From Micromonospora sp. WMMD812 (GTDB lineage: Bacteria > Actinomycetota > Actinomycetes > Mycobacteriales > Micromonosporaceae), in NCBI RefSeq assembly GCF_027497215.1, contig NZ_CP114904.1, positions 2,046,001 to 2,110,000 on the forward strand: a DNA stretch of 64,000 nucleotides, in the 5' to 3' direction. A model generated the notes under the pieces. That model made no database searches and had not been told where the DNA came from. It saw nothing but the letters and a program-made list of their open reading frames with translations. Both the position numbers and the translations under genes were made by a program. Below, one piece after another: positions 17,794-26,397 of this stretch; position 1 is the stretch's first letter; each line of letters begins with the position of its first letter.

Positions 17794-18636
17794 ATGACAC
17801 GCAATCCGCTGACGCACCTTCGACACGACTCGGGCAGCGGCCTCCTCAGCCCCGCCCTTCCGCCAGGGCGAACCGTGCTCGAAACTGCGGCTGGGGTTCT
17901 CGATGAGCCAATCCTGTGGATCAGCGATACCCGTCCAGACCCCGGTCTGTGGGGATCGCTTCAGGCGTGCCACGCCCGGACGGGTCTGTGGCCACTGCTG
18001 CTCGGAGAGAGTAGGTACGAGGCGGGCAGCCCATGGACGACCGGCGAGCTCGACCCGGGTCTCATCAAGTCCCGGCCGGGCGATCATGACGCCGATGAGC
18101 TGCTGGCAGGGTGGTGGTCCGCCTACACGGCCCTTGATGAGGATGACGACATGCTCAGCGCGCCGGAGCGGATGGCCGTGACGGCGCCGTTTGGCCAGCG
18201 GTGGCCCGGGCTCGCGCCTGCCGGAACGCTGCGGGAAGACTCCGCTGCTCGGGCTGCCGAGTTCGCGGAACACCTGGTCGCCGCCGCCTGGCTGACCGCA
18301 CCACACCTCGGGCTGAGCGCCAGTGTTCGCGGTGCGGATGCCCTGGCCGATCTGGGGTGGGGCGGGCCACTGAACTACGAGAACGACACCGCGCAGTTCA
18401 GCGCGGTGCTGCGCAGCTGGGAAGAACGCTTCGGTGGAAGAGTCGTCGGCCTCGGACCAGCCGTGCTCTACCTCAGCGTCGCCGCTCCGCCCACCGATAC
18501 AGACCACGCGCTGCGCGTCGCCGCAGAACACTTTGCGTTCTGCCCCGACAACGTGTGGCAGTCCAGCACGAACACCCTCACCCGTTACGCCGAGAGCCTC
18601 GTCGAGCGGGCGTGGTGGTCGTTCTGGTGGGACTGA
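17794..18636 (+). CDS. DUF4253 domain-containing protein
   Basis: 280 residues from the ATG at 17794. The C-terminal half matches the DUF4253 pattern: TGLWPLLLG in the middle, then RVVGLGPAVLYLSVAAPP and a final segment with AAEHFAFCPDNVWQ and YAESLVERAWWSFWWD. The family is common in actinomycetes, has no assigned activity and resembles small immunity-type or housekeeping domains. No signal peptide or membrane segment is present, so it is cytoplasmic. It appears to be a single-gene unit. Confidence 0.75.
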   Translation: MTRNPLTHLRHDSGSGLLSPALPPGRTVLETAAGVLDEPILWISDTRPDPGLWGSLQACHARTGLWPLLLGESRYEAGSPWTTGELDPGLIKSRPGDHDADELLAGWWSAYTALDEDDDMLSAPERMAVTAPFGQRWPGLAPAGTLREDSAARAAEFAEHLVAAAWLTAPHLGLSASVRGADALADLGWGGPLNYENDTAQFSAVLRSWEERFGGRVVGLGPAVLYLSVAAPPTDTDHALRVAAEHFAFCPDNVWQSSTNTLTRYAESLVERAWWSFWWD

Positions 18637-18902
18637 TTCGCCCCATCGCCGGCGCCGGACGGGAGGGTCACCACGGACACATGATCTTGTTTCCGAGCCG
18701 TCGGTCTTCTCCGTGGACGGCCACGATAGCGACGCCCGTCGCCGAGACTGGGCCAGGAATCCCATTACCAGCGAAGAGTCCGACCCGCCAGACATGGCTG
18801 GAGCACTAGACTCGCGACAACGGCGAGTAACACTCTGAGCGCTTTCGGTGATAATCCGAAGGGGCGGACGTCCTCACAGGGGACACAGAGGGGAAGAACG
18901 AC

Positions 18903-19334
18903 GTGCCACACAACGTTCACGGGGAACACATTGATGACCTGACGTTCATCAACCCGACGGGTCTCTACGATCCTCGGCCGAATGCCTACTCACATCTTGC
19001 GATATTCCCGGCCGGTTGGCGCATGATCCTCCCGGCAGGACAAGGCGGCGAGACCGAAGACGGCGCTCTGGCGGAGGACTTCGGGACGCAACTCAGGCAG
19101 GCGCTGGCAAACACGGAGACTGTGCTTGCGGCCGCCGGCGCCACGATGTCGGACGTGGCCAAGTTCAACCTCCTCGTCGTTGACCACAACGAGGAGAAGT
19201 TCGGGTTGGTGAGACAGGAGTTCGATCGCGTATGGGGTGACCGCAAGCCGGCGTGGACTCTGATTCCGGTGCCCGCCCTTGCGCTGGACGGAATGCTGAT
19301 CGAGATCGACGTTATCGCTGTGGTGCCGCAGTGA
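18903..19334 (+). CDS. RidA (YjgF/YER057c) family protein
   Basis: 143 residues from GTG 18903, with AGGGG about eight to nine bases upstream. The protein has the RidA layout: FINPTGLYDPRPNAYSHLAI at the front, ANTETVLAAAGATMSDVAKF in the central helix and KPAWTLIPVPALALDGMLIEID at the end. The conserved arginine that binds the imine carboxylate in true RidA enzymes is not clear; PAWTLIPV stands where RxxxxV is usual. It may therefore be a paralogue without 2-aminoacrylate deaminase activity. It would act as a cytosolic trimer. Confidence 0.8.
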   Translation: MPHNVHGEHIDDLTFINPTGLYDPRPNAYSHLAIFPAGWRMILPAGQGGETEDGALAEDFGTQLRQALANTETVLAAAGATMSDVAKFNLLVVDHNEEKFGLVRQEFDRVWGDRKPAWTLIPVPALALDGMLIEIDVIAVVPQ

Positions 19335-19534
19335 GACGGTAGGCACTCCGGCAATCAGTGCCCCTGCACCGCCGCCCACGCCCGCGTCATCATCGACGCC
19401 CTGGTGTTGGACCTCGCGTGGATCGGCCCGGGCCAGCCGATGCCAGGCCTTACTCGATCGGGTAGGACAGGCCTTGTCGGCGGTTCCTGCCGATCGTGGG
19501 CGGCGTGCGGCGGCGGTACGCCGTTGGCTATCGG

Positions 19535-21313
19535 TCAGGTCGGTGTGGACTGGAGGGCGTCCGCGACCGGCCGCCGGGTGGCGGCCAGGGCGGGGATGGC
19601 GGTGAGTGCGGCGACGGCGAGCAGGACCCCGAGTGCCATGGCCAGCATCCAGGAGCCGGGCGCGTACTGGGGGTCGCCCGGAGTGACGACCAGGCACAGC
19701 GCGATTCCGGCCGGGACCCCGAGGGCGACGCCGGGTGCCGCGGGAAGGAGCTGCGCTACCGCCATGCCCACGGTGACCTGTGCGGGTGTGGCGCCGAGTG
19801 TGCGGGCGACGGCGAGGGGGTGCCGGGCGTCGAGGACCGTGGTCCAGGTGCTCACAACGGCATTGATCAATGCGAGGACGCACAGCACGACGATGACGAG
19901 GAGCATGGCCTGGAGGGTTCGCGTGTTGCGGGGGTTGGCCAGCTCCGATTCGCCGAGCTTGACCTGCCGGTCCTGCGCGAGGCCCATCAGCAAGGCGGCG
20001 AGCGCGATCGTGGTGATCAGGGTGTTCACCATGACCAGTCGGGCGCGGCGTGGCCGACGGGCGTTGACGCGTACCCCGAGCAGCAGCGCGGTGGGTAGCC
20101 GGCGGGACAGCCAGACGCGCCACCGCCGGCGGCGCGGTGGTGTGGCCGCATCGGCCAGCGCGTGGACGGTGTCGGTGGTGGCGGCGCGCACCACGGGCGC
20201 CAGCGCCGCCGCGACGGCGATGGCGAGCGCCAGGGCAAGGGCGGCGACCACGGTGCGCAGCGCGGGCGGGTGCGTGCCGGTGGAGCCGAGGAGTCCGGCG
20301 CCGGGGTTGGTGAGCGCGGGCGCGGCGAGCCAGCCGGCGGTCAGGCCGGCGCCGGCGCCGGCGAGCCCGATGACGAGGTATTCGGCGAGGTGCACGGCGG
20401 CGATCATGGCTGGTCCAGCGCCGACGGCCTTGAGGAGCCCCACCCTGCGACGCTGGTCGACAACGCGGCCGGCGACGATGTTGGCGACGCTGGCCACCGC
20501 GAGAGCGGTGAGCAGCCAGCTGCCGACCATCAGGACCCGTCGCGCCTGTTTGACGAGCTTGCCGTCCGTGTCGGCGATCTCTATCCAGCTGGTGTATTCG
20601 ATCCCGTCCCTGCCCATGTGGCGGAAGGAGGTGCCGACCTGCGGGTCGGCGAATCTCAGGTTCAGGGTGTAGGACAGCGGCCGCGCGCCGGCCAGCGCGG
20701 GGATCTGGCTACTGTGGACCCAGACCAGGCCGGCGTACTGGACCAGCGGGCTGCCCGAGTCGTATCGCCAGTCGGCGTTCGGGTAGACGGCCCTGGCGGC
20801 GGTGACCGCAGTGCCGACCACCCGCAGCGGATGGCCGTTGATGTCGACGGTGTCGCCGGTGTGCACGCCGAGGGCGTTGGCGAAGGTGGGTTCGATGACC
20901 ACGCCGCCGGGGCGTACCCAGGTGCCGGTGGTCACCGCGGGCCGGTCGAGCGCCGCCGGCGAGTTGTCCCGGCCTTGGACGACCGCCTGCACGGTCTTGC
21001 CGCGAGCGGTCAGCATCAGAAAGGCGATCGGGTACGGCCCACTGTCTGCGGTGACGCCGGGCGCGGTGGACAGCGGCGCGAGGGCGGTCAAGGCCTCCGC
21101 GCCCGTCGCTCCCGGCATCGCCACCACGTCGGGGCCCGCGGTTGCGGCCCGGGTCCGCTCGTACGGGCGGGCGAGAGCCCTGTCGAGGGCGAGGCCGAGG
21201 GTCAGCGTGCCGGTCGCGGCACTGATCGCGATCAGCAGCAGTACGGTCTCCGTGCGCCGTCGGCGGAGGTCGCGCACCAGCAGCCGGCACATCAGCAGCA
21301 GACGTCCGCGCAC
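19535..21313 (-). CDS. ABC transporter permease, FtsX/MacB type
   Basis: 592 residues. An N-terminal membrane helix (VLLLIAISAATGTLTLGLAL) is followed by a large external domain of about 200 residues. An FtsX-type block of three helices comes at about 255-380, and a second block at about 430 to the end. That is the two-FtsX-domain layout of lipoprotein-release and antimicrobial-peptide exporters. The GTG start at 21313 lies just after the stop of the ATPase gene, so the pair is translated together. It likely exports a peptide, lipid or antibiotic. No substrate is apparent from the sequence. Confidence 0.85.
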   Translation of the reverse strand: MRGRLLLMCRLLVRDLRRRRTETVLLLIAISAATGTLTLGLALDRALARPYERTRAATAGPDVVAMPGATGAEALTALAPLSTAPGVTADSGPYPIAFLMLTARGKTVQAVVQGRDNSPAALDRPAVTTGTWVRPGGVVIEPTFANALGVHTGDTVDINGHPLRVVGTAVTAARAVYPNADWRYDSGSPLVQYAGLVWVHSSQIPALAGARPLSYTLNLRFADPQVGTSFRHMGRDGIEYTSWIEIADTDGKLVKQARRVLMVGSWLLTALAVASVANIVAGRVVDQRRRVGLLKAVGAGPAMIAAVHLAEYLVIGLAGAGAGLTAGWLAAPALTNPGAGLLGSTGTHPPALRTVVAALALALAIAVAAALAPVVRAATTDTVHALADAATPPRRRRWRVWLSRRLPTALLLGVRVNARRPRRARLVMVNTLITTIALAALLMGLAQDRQVKLGESELANPRNTRTLQAMLLVIVVLCVLALINAVVSTWTTVLDARHPLAVARTLGATPAQVTVGMAVAQLLPAAPGVALGVPAGIALCLVVTPGDPQYAPGSWMLAMALGVLLAVAALTAIPALAATRRPVADALQSTPT

Positions 21314-21314
21314 C

Positions 21315-22055
21315 TCAGCGCCACCCGCCGTAGACCGTACCGGCGCCCGCGGCGGCGGGGCTGGCGGCGAGATGGTTGTCGTCGGCGAACGACCCGTCCC
21401 GCATGGAGATCATCCGGTCGGCGATCGCGGCGATGCGTGCGTCGTGGGTGACCACCACCAGTGTCTGCCCCGCCGTGCGTAGCTCCTCGAACAGCCGCAG
21501 CACCTCGAGGGTGGCGGCGCTGTCCAGGTTGCCGGTGGGCTCGTCGGCGAGCAGGATCAGCGGCTCGTTGCTCAGCGCGCGGGCGATGGCGACCCGCTGA
21601 CGTTGGCCGCCGGACAGCGCCGACGGCAGGTGCGTGGCGCGGTCGGCGAGCCCGACCCGGTCGAGCAGGTGCAGGGCACGTTGCCGGGCTCGGTGGGGAG
21701 ACCGCCCGGCCAGCAGCGCGGCCAGTTCGACGTTCTCCACGGCGGTGAGTTCGTCCATGAGGTGGAACGACTGGAAGACGAAGCCGATGTGGTGGCGCCG
21801 CAGTCGGGCCAGGGCGCGTTCGCTCATCGTGTCGATCCGGTGCTCGGCCAGCCAGATCTCGCCGTCGGTGGGGCGTTGCAGACCGCCGAGCAGGTGCAGC
21901 AGGGTCGACTTGCCGCAGCCGCTCGGGCCCATAATCGCTAGCGTCTGCCCGGCGGGCACGTCCAGGTCGACCTCGTCGACCGCCCGGACCAACGCGCTCC
22001 CCCGGCCGTACCACCTGGTCACCCCGCGCGCCCGCAGCAGCGCCGATCCGGTCAT
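21315..22055 (-). CDS. ABC transporter ATP-binding protein, MacB/LolD type
   Basis: 246 residues, the usual size. Walker A is GPSGCGKSTLLHLLGGL (about 43-59), the Q-loop FVFQSFHLMDELTAVENVEL, the ABC signature LSGGQRQRVAIARAL, and Walker B LILLADEPTGNLDS, followed by a switch histidine in VVTHD. The phrase DEPTGNLDS is typical of the MacB/FtsE/LolD branch that pairs with FtsX-type permeases, which is what follows. PadR lies 52 bases upstream on the same strand and probably controls the operon. Confidence 0.92.
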   Translation of the reverse strand: MTGSALLRARGVTRWYGRGSALVRAVDEVDLDVPAGQTLAIMGPSGCGKSTLLHLLGGLQRPTDGEIWLAEHRIDTMSERALARLRRHHIGFVFQSFHLMDELTAVENVELAALLAGRSPHRARQRALHLLDRVGLADRATHLPSALSGGQRQRVAIARALSNEPLILLADEPTGNLDSAATLEVLRLFEELRTAGQTLVVVTHDARIAAIADRMISMRDGSFADDNHLAASPAAAGAGTVYGGWR

Positions 22056-22107
22056 GCGGCACCACCGGGTACGGCCTCGCGGCGCTCGCTTCGCTCGGTG
22101 TGCTCGG

Positions 22108-22647
22108 TCATGGGTTCGCCTTCCGTCGGGTCCGGTCGCGTTCGGTCCACATCCGTTCGCACGCCTCCAGCCATTCGAGGTCGGCCCGCAGCCGCAGCAC
22201 GACCCCCTCCACCAACAACCCGGCGACCGGATCCACCGACCGATCCAACGCGGCCCGCTGGGTGTCCCGCAGTCGGCGCAGCAGCTCGCGCCGCTGCGCG
22301 TCGACCAGGGCCACCGGATCGGCCAGCCGGGCGGCCGCGGCGGCCACCAGCTTGAGATGGAACTCGCTGAGGTCCGGCTTCGGCCAGCTCACCTCGGTCA
22401 GCCACGCGGCGACCCGTTGCTGCCCGGCCGGAGTCAACGCGTAGACCCGGCGATCGGGTCGGTCCGGCAGGCCCTCGGCCCGCTGCGACGTCACCAGCCC
22501 CGCCTTGGCCAGCCGCGCCAGTGTCACGTAGATCTGCCCGGCGTTCATCGCCTCGCCGAGTGGGCCGAGCGCGGCGCGTATCCGGCTTCGTAGCTCATAG
22601 CCGTACGCCGGCTCCTTCGCCAGCATGGCCAGCACCACATCCTGCAC
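22108..22647 (-). CDS. PadR family transcriptional regulator
   Basis: 179 residues from GTG 22647, with GGAGG nine bases upstream. The N-terminal winged helix has the PadR pattern: VLAMLAKEPAYGYELRSRI, then INAGQIYVTLARLAKAGLVTS-like sequence and DRRVYALTPAGQQRVAAW. The C-terminal half is a helical dimerisation domain (AAAARLADPVALVDAQRREL). PadR repressors commonly sense an antimicrobial or its stress and release the adjacent ABC exporter genes, which here follow directly. It is transcribed from the promoter at 22674-22702. Confidence 0.88.
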   Translation of the reverse strand: MQDVVLAMLAKEPAYGYELRSRIRAALGPLGEAMNAGQIYVTLARLAKAGLVTSQRAEGLPDRPDRRVYALTPAGQQRVAAWLTEVSWPKPDLSEFHLKLVAAAAARLADPVALVDAQRRELLRRLRDTQRAALDRSVDPVAGLLVEGVVLRLRADLEWLEACERMWTERDRTRRKANP

Positions 22648-22673
22648 CCGGGCACACCTCCGTCGACCGACAA

Positions 22674-22702
22674 TAGATAACCGCTAGCCATAGCGCTGTC
22701 AA
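22674..22702 (-). promoter_or_regulatory. Sigma-70-type promoter of the padR-ABC operon with spacer inverted repeat
   Basis: On the minus strand TTGACA (22697-22702) and TATCTA (22674-22679) are separated by exactly 17 bases, close to consensus. The spacer contains GCTA-TGGC-TAGC, a four-base inverted repeat that could be a PadR operator within the promoter, allowing self-repression. The start codon is at 22647. Confidence 0.65.
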
Positions 22703-22827
22703 ATCTGACGGACGCCCAACCCTGGGGCGGTCGACGATCGCGACCGCTCGATGCGCGAATTGCGGCTGGTCCGGATGTCTGGTCGAGGTGCATCGTGCTC
22801 AGCCGCCCCTGGCCTTCGAGCAGGAGG

Positions 22828-23553
22828 TCACCGGTGGGGATGGCTGGTGATGCCGTCCACGATGGTGGTCAGGTTGTGGTGGAAGGTTTCCTCGGCGTCG
22901 AGGTGGGCGCCGTCGATGACGAGCCGGGCGACGGTGGGATAGCGGCCGGTGTCGAGCATGCGTGTCAGGTAGGGCCCGAGGCTGGCCTGCCAGGCGGTCA
23001 CGTCGGTGCCGGTGGAACGGGCGGTGCGTCGCTCGGTGACCTCGCTGCGGAGCGCTCCGATGAGGAAGGCGTTGAGGGCGCCCAAGGCTCGTTGGAGGTC
23101 GTCGACGCCACGCACGCCAGGGGCTTGACTGAGCGCCGCCGCGGTCGATTCGCCTACGGCGAGCGCGTGAGGCCCCAACTGCGGCCTTCCGCCGAGCAGG
23201 TCGGCGAACCACTCGTGATCAAGTGCGGCGGCACGGGTCGCGTGGGCGATGGCCAGGACCGTTACGCGCCACTCGGAGTGCTGGCCGGCCTCGGCGATCT
23301 GGGCGTACACGGCGTCGACCATCAGATCGAGCAGCTCGGATCTGTTGATCACGTAGTCGTAGAGCCGCATCGGACCGACACCGAGCTCTTTGGCGATCTT
23401 GCGCACCGACAGCCCGTCGAGGCCGTGTGCGTCGGCGAGCCGGATCGCCGTGGCGGCGATCTTCGCTCGGCTCAGCGGCACCGGCGCCGCCCGAGGCTGA
23501 GGCTCGGGCCGTTCCCAGACGGGCAACGATGCGCTACCGTACGGCGTATCCAT
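22828..23553 (-). CDS. TetR family regulator, tetracycline-repressor type
   Basis: 241 residues from the ATG at 23553. The helix-turn-helix comes after a proline-rich lead: LSRAKIAATAIRLADAHGLD, then LSVRKIAKELGVGPMRLYDY (about 30-70). The C-terminal domain follows the pattern of TetR class repressors (LLDLMVDAVYAQI, then the helical ligand pocket). It is divergent from an FAD monooxygenase gene. A 15-base inverted repeat (13 of 15 matching) covers its own start codon and the promoter region of the neighbour. It would repress both genes until a ligand binds. Confidence 0.85.
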   Translation of the reverse strand: MDTPYGSASLPVWERPEPQPRAAPVPLSRAKIAATAIRLADAHGLDGLSVRKIAKELGVGPMRLYDYVINRSELLDLMVDAVYAQIAEAGQHSEWRVTVLAIAHATRAAALDHEWFADLLGGRPQLGPHALAVGESTAAALSQAPGVRGVDDLQRALGALNAFLIGALRSEVTERRTARSTGTDVTAWQASLGPYLTRMLDTGRYPTVARLVIDGAHLDAEETFHHNLTTIVDGITSHPHR

Positions 23554-23571
23554 AGAATACAGCGTACGGTA
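23535..23571. promoter_or_regulatory. Divergent TetR operator
   Basis: TACCGTACGGCGTAT (23535-23549) and ATACAGCGTACGGTA (23557-23571) are inverted repeats matching at 13 of 15 positions, with seven bases between. The spacer holds TAGAAT, a possible -10 box for the rightward monooxygenase gene. The left arm overlaps the first codons of the tetR gene. Confidence 0.7.
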
Positions 23572-23583
23572 AGGGAGATGGTG

Positions 23584-24708
23584 ATGCGAGTCGCGATCGC
23601 CGGTGGTGGCCTTGGCGGCCTGACGCTGGCACGGATCCTGCACCGCCACGGCATCGACGCGGTGGTGTACGAACGCGAGGCGAGCCGATCCGCACGATCG
23701 CAGGGCGGATCGCTCGACCTGCACCCGGAATCCGGGCAACAGGCCCTCGCCGCGGCGGGTCTCGCCGGCCGGTTCCGGTCCGAGGCGCGGCCCGAGGGCG
23801 AAGAACATCGCATCCTCGACCCGGCCGGACGCACCCTCGTGCACCACAAGCCACAACCCGGCTCATTCTCCGGACGTCCCGAGATCGATCGGAGCGCACT
23901 ACGCGATCTTCTGCTCGATTCCCTCCCCGGCGACGCGGTCGCCTGGCAGCATCAGCTCGTCGCGGCGACGCCACGACCCGACGGGGGCTTCGGGCTGACG
24001 TTCCATGGTGGCCACAAGACCGACTGCGACGTCCTCATCGGCGCGGACGGCGCGCGCTCGGTCGTCCGGTCGCTGCTGACCGACGCGAGACTGTCCCACG
24101 TGGCCACGTTGGTCGAGCTGAACATCAGCGACGCCGACCGGCGCCACCCGGATCTCGCCGAGCTGGTCGGCCCCGGGAACCTGTGGTGCATCGGCGTGAA
24201 CCAGATCCTGGCCGCGCAACGCCTCGGCGACGGCGGCATACGAGTCGGGATCTCCCTGCGCGCAGAAGATCGCGACCTCGACACCTACCGGAGTAAGCGT
24301 GCCCTGCTGGACATGTTCGACGGCTGGGACCCAAGCCTCACCGCACTCATCGAAGCCGGCGACAGCACGCCGACGCCGCGCAGGATCGAAGCGATGCCCA
24401 TCGGCACACGCTGGGCCCACCAGCCGGGCATCACCCTCATCGGAGACGCCGCGCACCTCATGCCGCCGGTCGGCGAGGGTGCCAACCAGGCCATGCTCGA
24501 CGCCGCCGAGCTCGCCGGCGAGCTCGCCGCCAACCCCGCCGACCCGGACTCGGCGATCCGGACGTACGAAGAGGCGATGTTCACCAGAATTCGCCCGATC
24601 GCCGAAATGTCCGCACGGGTCCAGGCGATGATGCTGTCCCCCACCGCGGCGGACGACGTCACCCGCTTCTTCACGGCGCGACCCACCGAGCCGGCCGCCG
24701 TGGGTTGA
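23584..24708 (+). CDS. FAD-dependent monooxygenase, TetX/aromatic hydroxylase type
   Basis: 374 residues from ATG 23584, with GGGAG six bases upstream. The dinucleotide fold is at the start (AIAGGGLGGLTLARILHRHG), the second FAD/NADPH motif is DVLIGADGARSVVR (about 155-168) and the third is LIGDAAHLMPPVGEGANQAM (about 288-307). This is the class A flavoprotein hydroxylase family, which includes the tetracycline-degrading TetX and antibiotic-tailoring enzymes. The length and lack of a C-terminal extension fit TetX-like members. It is controlled by the divergent TetR. The substrate is not known. Confidence 0.88.
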   Translation: MRVAIAGGGLGGLTLARILHRHGIDAVVYEREASRSARSQGGSLDLHPESGQQALAAAGLAGRFRSEARPEGEEHRILDPAGRTLVHHKPQPGSFSGRPEIDRSALRDLLLDSLPGDAVAWQHQLVAATPRPDGGFGLTFHGGHKTDCDVLIGADGARSVVRSLLTDARLSHVATLVELNISDADRRHPDLAELVGPGNLWCIGVNQILAAQRLGDGGIRVGISLRAEDRDLDTYRSKRALLDMFDGWDPSLTALIEAGDSTPTPRRIEAMPIGTRWAHQPGITLIGDAAHLMPPVGEGANQAMLDAAELAGELAANPADPDSAIRTYEEAMFTRIRPIAEMSARVQAMMLSPTAADDVTRFFTARPTEPAAVG

Positions 24709-24799
24709 GGACGCGCTGCGCGGGCAGGATCGATCCGCACCCGGATCAGGCCGGCCACTGCTCCGCCCGACAGCACGGTGCGTGTATATGTGGGATGAT

Positions 24800-25384
24800 T
24801 CACCGCTGGTCCGGTTCGCTGACGTGCAACACGGTGAAGAGCGTGCCGTCAGTCGGTATCGCCGCGCGACCGAGTCCGGCGACCGTGGTGAACTCGACCG
24901 CCTGCCAGGTTGTCGGATCGATGCCGGCGAACGCGAGGTGAGTTTCCGGTCGTCGGGCTCGGGCGTCCACCCGTGCTGTCAGCATCTCCGCCACCGTCAC
25001 CAGATCGGCCTCTTGGGCGATCGCCTCAGTCCGCAACCACGCGTGGGTGACGTCTGACCTTCCGCACCCGCCCACACCGAGCGCGCTCGGCACCCAGGTC
25101 CGCACACGCGGTCGACCGAAGTCGCGCACGATGCCGTCGAACCCCTGGGCCCCCCACAGGAACTCGGCAGCGGCGCTGCTGTCCGCCCACAGGTAGACGG
25201 GTGCGTACTGATTCACCTGCGACCCGTCGACGCCTGCCTCACGGATGCAGTAGGCCTTGCACCGAAGCCCTCTGCGATTGTCGAGCGCGCCGCCTCTCGT
25301 GCGCACTCGTGTCCGAATGATGTCCATGTCGTAGTCGGTTGGCAGCGCGATGGGGTACTGCATCAACAGTTGGCCTTGTCTCAC
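24800..25384 (-). CDS. DUF4865 family protein
   Basis: 194 residues from GTG 25384, with GGGAGGTGA five bases upstream. Family features are the front segment MQYPIALPTDYDMDIIR, the middle GSQVNQYAPVYLWADSSAA, and GFDGIVRDFGRPRVRTW. The family has no proven function. In actinomycetes it often accompanies a TetR regulator, as here. The ribosome binding site overlaps the stop of a 59-residue ORF that in turn overlaps the tetR stop, so all three are probably one translation-coupled operon. Confidence 0.8.
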   Translation of the reverse strand: MRQGQLLMQYPIALPTDYDMDIIRTRVRTRGGALDNRRGLRCKAYCIREAGVDGSQVNQYAPVYLWADSSAAAEFLWGAQGFDGIVRDFGRPRVRTWVPSALGVGGCGRSDVTHAWLRTEAIAQEADLVTVAEMLTARVDARARRPETHLAFAGIDPTTWQAVEFTTVAGLGRAAIPTDGTLFTVLHVSEPDQR

Positions 25385-25388
25385 CGCG

Positions 25389-25568
25389 TCACCTCCCACG
25401 GCTGCCGTCGACGGGCTCCAGCCCACGCACGGAGTCGTTGCCGGGCGTCCCGGTCTGGACTGCGACATGGGTCATCGTGGACTGTGGAACGAGGTGCAGC
25501 CCGGAGACCGAGCCCGTGACGCGCGGGTCGTTCGGAAGACCGGTCAGCGCGGCGTCGATCCGCCTCAT
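25389..25568 (-). CDS. Small coupled ORF (59 aa) between tetR and the DUF4865 gene
   Basis: The ATG at 25568 overlaps the tetR stop as ATGA, and its own TGA lies inside the GGGAGGTGA ribosome binding site of the DUF4865 gene. The 59 residues begin MRRIDAALTGLPNDPRV and are neutral in character, with no membrane segment and no known motif. The tight fit at both ends suggests real translation. It could instead be a leftover of a shortened gene. No function is proposed. Confidence 0.45.
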   Translation of the reverse strand: MRRIDAALTGLPNDPRVTGSVSGLHLVPQSTMTHVAVQTGTPGNDSVRGLEPVDGSRGR

Positions 25569-26152
25569 CGGTTGTCCTTCCTTCGGAGGTGTTCGAGCAT
25601 CGCGAGGGCGCCGCGGACGGCACGGTCGAACGGCGCGGGATCGCCGGCCGCGCGGGCCAGCACGTAGCCGCCCTGTACGACGGCAAGCACGGTGTCGGCG
25701 AGATCGGCAGGTTGCACGCCGCGGCTGAATTCGTCGTTGTTCACACCGTCACGAATGACGGCCACGATGTGTGCCCGCAACTGGTCGAACGTCGTGGCGA
25801 CCACGTCCTGCAGGACAGCGGACTCCAGGACCTCGGCGTCGCCGGTCATCCGTCCCACCGGACACCCCCGCAGGACCTCGCGTTGGCGCAGCAGGTAGGC
25901 CTTCACACGCTCGAACGCGGAACCGTCGCTGGTCAGATCCGCCTCGGCGCGCCCGAGCAACTGTTGCGCGGTGGACCGCATCGCCGCGGCGGCCAAGTCT
26001 TCCTTACCGGCGAAATGGTGGTACATGCTGCCCTGCCCGGCGCCCGCCCTGTCGAGGATCGCGCGCGGACTGGTTGCGGCATAGCCACGTTCCCAGAGAA
26101 GCTCCCGGGTGCTTTCGATCAGCTGGTCGCGGGTGCTGCCAGTTCTCGGCAT
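25565..26152 (-). CDS. TetR family transcriptional regulator
   Basis: 195 residues from ATG 26152. The helix-turn-helix is ESTRELLWERGYAATSPRAI with GAGQGSMYHHFAGKEDLAAA (about 10-52), the pattern of the LmrA/YxaF-like TetR branch. The C-terminal domain is helical. The start has no ribosome binding site but sits six bases after TAGTAT, which fits a leaderless message. A near-palindrome of 20 bases covers that box, indicating self-repression. The genes downstream (the small ORF and the DUF4865 gene) are its likely operon mates. Confidence 0.85.
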   Translation of the reverse strand: MPRTGSTRDQLIESTRELLWERGYAATSPRAILDRAGAGQGSMYHHFAGKEDLAAAAMRSTAQQLLGRAEADLTSDGSAFERVKAYLLRQREVLRGCPVGRMTGDAEVLESAVLQDVVATTFDQLRAHIVAVIRDGVNNDEFSRGVQPADLADTVLAVVQGGYVLARAAGDPAPFDRAVRGALAMLEHLRRKDNR

Positions 26153-26153
26153 G

Positions 26154-26173
26154 TGTACATACTAGTAGTTACA
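26154..26173. promoter_or_regulatory. TetR operator/-10 region upstream of tetR (26152)
   Basis: TGTACATACTAGTAGTTACA is palindromic at 16 of 20 positions with TACTAGTA at its centre. On the minus strand it contains TAGTAT followed by six bases and then the ATG, so operator and leaderless promoter coincide. Confidence 0.6.
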
Positions 26174-26397
26174 GCGTCTGTGATCGACTCTCCCTGCCTC
26201 CCTGGTCAGTCAGTCATCCAAGCCGGTCGAGTTGTTGCCGTGGAACTCGAGGATGCTGCGCCCGACCTCGACCGTCGCCCGTCCGTGTCACGCGGGTCGC
26301 TCGATCCAGTCCACGGCAGCACGTCCGCGGTCACCGCCGCTGGCGCATGTCAGAATGCCCCCAAACCTGGAGCAGAGCTGGCAGAACGGGCGAGCCG

